From Azadirachta indica (taxonomy: Eukaryota > Streptophyta > Magnoliopsida > Sapindales > Meliaceae), in contig CM040444.1 in the NCBI GenBank assembly GCA_022749755.1, positions 17,591,274 to 17,655,273 of the forward strand: a DNA stretch of 64,000 nucleotides, given 5' to 3'. Both the position numbers and the translations under genes were made by a program. The first letter of the stretch is position 1. The number at the start of each line of letters is the position of its first letter. This document shows positions 57,250 through 64,000 of this stretch, in pieces. The notes beneath the pieces are model-generated. The model saw only the letters and a list, made by a program, of their open reading frames with translations. It ran no database searches and was not told the origin of the DNA.

Positions 57250-58591
57250 TAGGGATGGCAACGAATACGATATAAATATCTTAATATTTATATCCGTGGT
57301 AGATATTACATTTAATATCTATATTTTATAAAATGAATATTTATTAATATTTATATTTTAATGAATATCTTACAAATATATTCATATTCTAATAAAAAAT
57401 AGTAAATTTTAAAAAAAAAAAATTATATTCATAATTTGATTTTTAATATTTTATAAATTAATATACTATGTTAATAAATTATAATAAAATTTAATATCAT
57501 ATTAACATCATAAAAATATATATAATATTAATAATATAAAATTTAAATTCAACAATAATAACAATTCATAAAATTTATAAAAAAAACTTTAACCAATAAT
57601 CTATATCAACAATCATTATTGCTATCAAAGTTTAATCAAATTTCATCTTCACTCAAATATTTGTAGAGCCCATCCAACATGATTCTTACAATACACAAAT
57701 AAAAAATTTATATTCAACTAGTCAACATCATTAAAAGTGAGTTGTTCATAAGATCTTATTATCATCAAATTTATGTCTATTTTTTACCTACAAATTAACA
57801 ATTTAGTTGATCAATTTCTAAGTTTATAGTTTAGCAATAATAAAAATCAAAATTATCAAGAAAAATTTTTATAAGAAAATCAGTATAATGTTAATGTGAT
57901 AATAAGTTAAGTATTAGATTAAAATATATGTTAATGTGATAACATATTAAATATTAGTTTGTTTTTATAATTCACTAGCTCATGAGCTATTAATAAAGAA
58001 AACTAATCTTGAAACTAGCTAATTAGATAAAATAATAAAAAATACATCTAAGGAATATATACTATAATTAAATAATTCATCACCAAAACCAATACATTAA
58101 AATTTAGAAAATTATCATTCACAATAAAATAATTTGAATTAAGTTAGGAGGTAAAGGAAGAAATTAGAACATACCTAGAATCTGTGTTGAATCAAAGGAT
58201 TTGCTTGTAAAGTGTATATATTAATTAAATTTGGAATTCAATAATTGCGTGATGGAGAGATTGGAGGGGATAAGACTGCTGTTTAACAGAGTAAAAGGAA
58301 ATGAAAATAAAAGAAATGACTTTTGAATAAAGATTTATTGTAATTTATAAATATATAGTTTAAAATGATGTCATTTTGAATTTTCTAAAATAACGTCGTT
58401 TTGATTAAAAAAATTATTAAAAAAAATGATAAAATATATTTATGAATATTTACAGATATTTTATGATATTTATATCTGTACGGTATCCTAAACAGATATT
58501 ATATACAATTACTATATTTTATTCATACCTGTTTTTTCAATTACCATATGATATCCATGAGGATCGAATACAGATGCCGTTGCCATCCCTA
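57250..58591. mobile_element. Non-autonomous terminal-inverted-repeat element, hAT-like
   Basis: The element begins TAGGGATGGCAACG and ends with the exact reverse complement, a 14-base perfect inverted repeat. More similarity lies just inside (GAATACGATA against GTATTCGATC, and GATATTTATAT repeats at both ends). The termini fit the hAT consensus YARNG. The 1,342-base interior is very AT-rich and has no transposase frame; a short GC-richer block at 58140–58300 might be a leader relic. I could not find a convincing 8-base target duplication, so the superfamily is uncertain. Confidence 0.7.
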
Positions 58592-59338
58592 ATAATTTTT
58601 TACTAATATAAAAAATAGATATTTTACATATATATAATGTTCAGGGTAATAATAAGAGTTGAGGGTAACAAAGTATTTTCTAAATATTAGGGGGAAGTTA
58701 GACAATTAAGCCAAAATTATGGGGCGACGGACATATTTTTTTTTTTTTAAAAAAATTTTGACAGTAAACAATAAGAAATTTTGAATTAAATTAGTTTTGG
58801 ACTACAAGCAACAACCATAGTAATTTCAACAAAATCCGTTAAAGTTAACTTCCACTTTTGTGCTGTGTAAAAGCCTTCAGATGACAAAAAAAAATAAAAG
58901 GTAACAGGATGTGATTACATATATATATATATATTGAAATAGAGTTAAAAAAAAAAAAAGTCCAAAAAGATTTAAGTTGATTTAATTTTTATTTGTATAA
59001 TATTTCCGAGGAAAATTCTCCATATATCATAAGAAAAGGGCAGCGTTGAGAGAAGATTAAAGAAAAAGGCTTTGATATAACCCAAGAATTTTGGCAATTA
59101 CAATGGGAGATTTTTTATTCATACATTTCTCAACCGCAAAAAAGATCGACTCAATAATTTAAGGGGAAGGAAAAAGAAAAAACTAAAATGATAATGATAT
59201 CAAAATATTAATGCAGCTAGAAAGGTTAAAAATGATATTCAATAGACTTAAGAAAATCAAACAGCAAAAACTTTGGCCGGGTAAGGAATGAGAAACTTGA
59301 ATGATGTCCACAATTCTGACAGAAATGCTGCAAGTGGA

Positions 59339-61568
59339 TCAATCCAGATTAGCAATGACAGCATCAACAACTTCTTGAGTTGTGCAGTCTCCACCGAGAT
59401 CTTTGGTTCTGTATTTACCTTCTGAGATTACACGTTTCACAGCAGTTTCCAGTCGATCTGCAAATGAAGGAAACTGCAAGTGTCTCAGCATCATGGCTGA
59501 TGAAAGAAGCAAAGCCACTGGATTTGCTTTCTTTTGTTCCAATATCTTCTCATTTCCCACGTTTCCTGCTGAAGCCCCTTGCTCAAAAACGGCATGATCA
59601 GCTCCAACGTTACCTGTGTAGTCCTCAAAAACTTGATGAGACTCATTCACAACTAACCAGCAGAACACACTAAGAAAACTCGACACAATTAACCTTTCAT
59701 CTGTTTGTATACTCAAAATAAAGAGGCTTACTAATTATTACGGCTATCAGCATATCACAGCTCATCAAAGTTTAAGTGAAATTTTTCAAAGAATCAAACC
59801 CGAAGATCAGTGATTTTTACCTCCAGGCATGTTACCAGTGCCTCCTGCAATACCAGCTGCTGTATTTGCCACTAGATTGCCATAAAGATTGGGGGTAACC
59901 TACAGAACATAAACCAGGCTACATCAGTTAGGCAGCTGGAAAGTTGAATAAGGTCTTCGGCAAACTGACACAAAATCATTATTTGAACAAAAAAAACCAC
60001 ATCATAAACTCGATACAGTGAGATATTCAGCCAATTATCAGCACTTTCAGCAGCAATATGAATGTCTGCTGCAGGCAACACATAAAATCTCAAACAGAGA
60101 GGTGAAACCAAAATAGAAGGGCATAGAATACCACATATAATGCCCAACTAACCAATGCAACAAAATATGGTGCTTCAAAACATTCACGCCAACATACATA
60201 ATATGCCCAAACATGAAAGGTATTAGATTTAAGGTTAAAGCTTCACCTTAAGACCTTGGCATCATCTTGACTCAAAATGAAACATTTGCAAAGTCGTAGC
60301 CAAAATGTCCATCAAGAAAAATTTTTTGTTACAGCAAAAAAAGTTGCTGAATTGATGACACGCATTAAGTATTCAATCATATTCATGTCAACCAAAGATA
60401 TTATAGGATCTATTGTTCAATATTGAATAACATATGACAACAGGAAACAAAATTCATTAACAACCACAGCTAGAAAATGTAGACATTATTGAATAGCGAT
60501 GCATTGGTAACAAAAGCTATGCTAGACTTAGAAAGTCACATACCATGACATCAAATTGCTCAGGCTTTGAAACAAGTTGCATGCAGCAATTGTCAACAAT
60601 AATCTCATTGTACTTGATACTGGGATATTTTGTTGCAACTTCCCGACAGGATTCCAAGAACAAGCCATCAGCAAGCTTCATTATGTTGGCCTTATGCACA
60701 GCAGTCACTTTTTTCCTGTTGTTTAAGTAGGCATACTCAAATGCATATTTTGCAATACGTTCTGAGCAAAATTTTGTTATTACCTAGCAAAATATAGAAA
60801 GAAACTATTAACAATCTAATAAAACGAACCAAGCCAAGTCAACAAAAAGCTTTATATCTTTCTTCATTAATTTACTATATTTATCATTATTCCAGATTAA
60901 ATTAAGCTCTACGAGATGACACCAGCAGCTCATGCTTGCAAGAACCCCAGCAAGTTCCGATCTTTGCACTTTCTCTAGTTTTCAAATTGATCTTCCTCCC
61001 ATTTAAATTTGTAACATAGTCAAACTAACATAAACAAGCTTTTAACACTAGTACAACTAGTATAAAATTTTGAATTAATTACCTTAAGACTCTCAACGAC
61101 GCCGGGAACAACTTCGTGCTCAAGTCCAGAGTACTCGCCTTCGGTATTCTCTCTGATTACAACAATATCCACATTCTGATGACGCGTTGGCAATCCCCGA
61201 AGATTAAAGCAGTTGACCAACGAGGCGTACAAGTCAAGCTCTTTCCTCAACTGAACGTTCAACGAACTCACACCGCCGCCGACCGGAGTCTTCAACCCGC
61301 CTTTTAAGCAGACTTTGTTCTTCCTAATAGAGTCCAACACTTCTTGCGGCACGCGCTTCATGTCGCCATGGACTTCGTATTTCTCGAAGTACACCGGCGC
61401 GTGCATCGCTTCCATCACTTGCTCCACCGCGTTCGTCACTAGCGGCCCGATTCCGTCACCCGGAATTAGGGTTACGGGTCTGGGGGCGCCGTCGCCGGGT
61501 CGGGGCATGTAGGTTACGGATCGGGTCGTGATTAGGTTCTTTAGGAGAGGGAGGGATCGGCGCGCCAT
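59339..61568 (-). CDS. IDH1: NAD-dependent isocitrate dehydrogenase regulatory subunit, mitochondrial
   Basis: Four exons: 61083–61568, 60544–60783, 59821–59899 and 59339–59613, giving 359 residues. The N-terminus [18 protein letters not shown] is a typical mitochondrial presequence. The isopropylmalate/isocitrate dehydrogenase fold is clear: [84 protein letters not shown] and [16 protein letters not shown]. The plant regulatory subunits (IDH1/2/3) form heteromers with catalytic IDH5/6 and act in the citric acid cycle. I call it regulatory because the overall sequence matches the remembered IDH1-type protein. Which paralogue number applies is not certain. The exon phases match and no damage is seen. 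Confidence 0.93.
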
Positions 61569-61960
61569 AGCGGTTGTACGGAATTTCTGTGATTTCGAGG
61601 CGAAAGAAAGAGAGAGAAAAGCGGGTAATTAATCGTTTTGGGGAAAGGAAGGGAGTGGAAACCGAAAGGTCGGAGAAAGTGGAGGGTAAAAGAGGTCTTT
61701 TGAATAAATTTTTAATACACAATATTAATATAAAAAAGATAATTAAAATTTAATATTTTATCAAAAAAGAAAAGGTATACAAGATCTTATACATTCATTA
61801 CGTGATACTGTAAAGTTTACTTTTGATAAATAGTATCATATAGGTAAATTGTATAGATAAATAGTATTATATCTATAAATAATATTATATTGTATAAAAT
61901 TATCGAAATATATCGAAAATGTACCTATTTTTTTTTGACTTTCTTTACTAATTAGATTGA
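61569..61960. other. IDH1 promoter region next to the copia LTR
   Basis: The first 120 bases are the G/A-rich leader side of IDH1; from 61710 it is AT-rich. The LTR begins only 392 bases upstream of the IDH1 start codon, so the retrotransposon lies in or next to its promoter, in the opposite orientation. Confidence 0.5.
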
Positions 61961-62552
61961 TGTTATGTAAAAAAAGTTTGAATTTAGGTAGTGGTTGGTA
62001 AGTGGAGAAATTTGTAAAATAAATTATGGAATGTGTGTTGAAAATGAGAGAAGGAAACTATTATAAATACCTCGTCCCTTTCACCATTTCATTCAATCCA
62101 AAATCATCTTTTGAGAGTTTCTAAAAAGAGAGAAAAATTAGTTTTTTCTTTGTGTTGTATTCTTCACTTAAAGTTGTTTCTCCTATTTCGAGAGAGAGTG
62201 TGAAATACTCTTATTCAGAGAGTTGTTCTTTTCTTATTATTAGAAAGATAGAGAGTCGTAATCCCCACTTTAAAATAGTGAAATACTCTTATATTTGCCT
62301 GTGATTTTTACCCTAATTTGTTTAAGGGTTTTTTACATAAAATATTTGTATCGATTTATTTTACTATTTTATTTTACTATAGACGGTTATATCTCCTACT
62401 TATTATTGTTATTTTGATGGACGGTTATACCTCATACTTATTTATTATTTTATGGTGATGGATGGTTATACCTCTTACATAACGTTTATTTTCATCGTTT
62501 TCTCAATTTCATTGTAATTGCGTGTTTTGTTTCGACTCATAATCTCCTAACA
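61961..62552 (+). repeat. 5' long terminal repeat of the copia element
   Basis: It begins TGTTA and ends TAACA, a perfect 5-base terminal inversion with the canonical TG...CA ends, and stops one base before the primer-binding site. The length is 592 bases. TATAAATA at 62062–62069 is a plausible retrotransposon promoter. Confirmation needs the 3' LTR, which is outside the window. Confidence 0.7.
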
Positions 62553-62553
62553 A

Positions 62554-62564
62554 TGGTATCAGAG
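62554..62564 (+). other. Primer-binding site, initiator-tRNA-Met type
   Basis: TGGTATCAGAG matches the complement of the 3' end of plant initiator methionine tRNA, the usual primer of Ty1/copia elements. It directly follows the LTR after one spacer base. Confidence 0.85.
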
Positions 62565-62666
62565 TTATTGGTTGTACGGGTTACTGTTTATAGTTACTAT
62601 TTACAAGCACTATTGACGGTGAATTAGTGAAATTCGGTATAAGTGAGAAGCAGATAATCATCAACA

Positions 62667-63952
62667 ATGGCAATAAAGTTCGAAATTGAGAAATTCAACG
62701 GAAACAAATTTTCGTTGTGGAAAATGAAAATGAAGGCAATTTTAAGGAAGGACAAGTATCTAGCAATAATTGGTCGACACAGACAAGTGGAACGAAATGG
62801 ACAGTGATGCAATTGCCGATCTATACTTAGAACTAGCTGATGGAGTATTAGCTAGTGTGGAGGAGATGAAGACGACAAAGGAGATATGGGATACTATAAC
62901 AAAATTGTACGAGGCCAAGTCACTACACAACAAAATCTTCTTAAAGAGAAGACTTTACACTCTTTGAATGACAGAATCCACGTCGGTGACTGACCATATC
63001 AACATCTTGAAAACTCTATTTTCACAACTTACAACATTGGGGTACAAAATGGAGGAAAATAGACGTGCGGAGATTCCACTTCAAAGTCTACCCGACTCGT
63101 ATGGTCAACTCATTATCAACCTGATAACTAATATCTAAACAGACTCTCTAGTTTTCAATGATGTTGCAGTTACTGTCTTAGAAGAAGAAAGGAGGCGCAG
63201 AAACAAGGAAGATAGAATGTGAGTTCACAGCAAGCAGAAGTATTATCGATGACAAGAGGAAGATCAATTGAACGTAAGTCCAGTGGGAGCCAGAATCAAG
63301 GTAGATCAAAATCAAAAAGTAATAAGAATGTCAAGTGCTACAATTGTGGCAAGAAAGGGCATGTCAAAAAAGATTGTTAGAATAATAAGAAGAGTGAAGA
63401 TTCTGAGACATCAAAAGCTTAAGGTTGTGTTACAAGTACCTTAGATGATGGTGAAGTACTATACGTGAGACAACAATGATTGTTGAAGGCAGAAAATGAC
63501 TTGCTGATGTCTAGCTTGTAGACTCAGAAGCAACATGGCACATGACCTCTCGAAGAGAATGGTTTCACATATATGAACCTATCTCTGGAGGATCTGTATA
63601 CATGGGGGAGATGATCACGCCTTAGAGATTGCCAGTATTTGTACTATTAAGATAAAAAATGTACGATGGAACGACTTGTACTATTAAAGAGGTACGACAT
63701 GTTAAAGGCTTGAAGAAGAATCTATTGTTTTTAGGAAAATTAGATGATCTTGGATGCAAAACCCATATTGAGAATGAGGTTATGAAGATTGTTAGAGGAG
63801 CGCTTGTGGTTTTGAAGGCAGAAAAGATTACTACAAATTTATTCATGCTTAAGGGAGAAACACAACAGAAAGCTGATGGGTGTGTTACTTCAACTAGTAA
63901 AGAAGAACAATTGACAATGATGTGGCATCTTAAACTCGGCCACATTTCATAA
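62667..63952 (+). pseudogene. Broken copia gag-pol reading frame
   Basis: The reading starts at ATG 62667 with a copia gag N-terminus (KFNGNKFSLWKMKMKAIL). It shifts frame near 62770 and meets stops at 62965 and several later sites. Visible landmarks are the UBN2/gag stretch (EIWDTITKLYEAKS), a CCHC zinc knuckle CX2CX4HX4C at 63336–63377, a protease-like DSEATWHMT at 63521–63547 where the family has DSGA, and a GAG-pre-integrase piece ending WHLKLGHIS near 63950. Integrase and reverse transcriptase would lie beyond the window. No functional protein can be made. Confidence 0.85.
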
Positions 63953-64000
63953 TAAGGTTTAAAGATTCTCTTCGACCGAAAGCTACTTCCAAGACTTAAA

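Larger units (their letters stand above)
55399..59338. other. Spacer upstream of monooxygenase copy B
   Basis: Apart from the copy B promoter it contains a CAA/CAG/GAG triplet stretch near 55905–55940, a (GAGCT)n run at 56068–56092, a (CATCTT)n run at 56709–56754, the hAT-like element at 57250–58591 and the IDH1 3' region. No gene is seen. Confidence 0.55.
61961..64000 (+). mobile_element. Degenerate Ty1/copia LTR retrotransposon, 5' part, cut by the window end
   Basis: The order is LTR, primer-binding site, gag, zinc knuckle, protease remnant and GAG-pre-integrase remnant. All are on the plus strand, and the rest of the element lies past the window. This order and the motifs are those of Tnt1-like copia elements. 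Many stops and frameshifts show that this copy is dead. The flanking target duplication cannot be tested without the 3' end. Confidence 0.85.

Overview
The window is nuclear DNA from a flowering plant. Its genes are rich in introns (GT–AG, one GC–AG), the spacers are very AT-rich, simple repeats are frequent, and there are MITE-like elements and a decayed Ty1/copia retrotransposon. The protein set is that of a eudicot. My impression is Citrus or a relative, but that comes from memory of similar proteins and cannot be proved here.

Layout. Minus strand, 0.2–11.4 kb: a BSK1-like brassinosteroid-signalling kinase (188–4580) and an NRG2-like DUF630/DUF632 protein (6355–11397). From 11.4 to 23.3 kb there is a gene-poor, microsatellite-rich stretch with a foldback element, a MITE copy and a cluster of three G-boxes. 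Minus strand, 23.3–31.0 kb: an HCF244-like plastid photosystem II assembly factor (23338–26035) and a Golgi-type O-fucosyltransferase (26892–31010). A 5.8 kb spacer carrying an intact-looking MITE follows. Plus strand, 36.8–50.6 kb: GPAT9 (36821–40124), an LYM2/CEBiP-like LysM GPI-anchored chitin-receptor protein (42189–44517) and a plastid MATE transporter of the DTX45 type (46123–50561). Minus strand, 50.9–55.4 kb: two tandem flavin-containing monooxygenases. Then a spacer with a 1.34 kb hAT-like terminal-inverted-repeat element (57250–58591), mitochondrial NAD-isocitrate dehydrogenase regulatory subunit (59339–61568, minus), and the 5' part of a degenerate copia element (61961 to the window end).

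All exon models were built by hand from reading frame, splice dinucleotides and family knowledge. In every protein-coding gene the phases add up to an uninterrupted protein, except for an ambiguous first junction in the O-fucosyltransferase and a one-base reading uncertainty in exon 3 of the LysM gene. Plant genes are not operonic, and the neighbours show no shared pathway beyond the tandem monooxygenase duplication.

I found no clear new biological system. The best leads are: (1) the tandem monooxygenases differ by one exactly removed (or gained) intron; (2) an open, splice-compatible cassette inside the LysM receptor gene would replace its GPI anchor with another tail; (3) one MITE family is present in three copies; (4) a G-box cluster lies in the gene desert.
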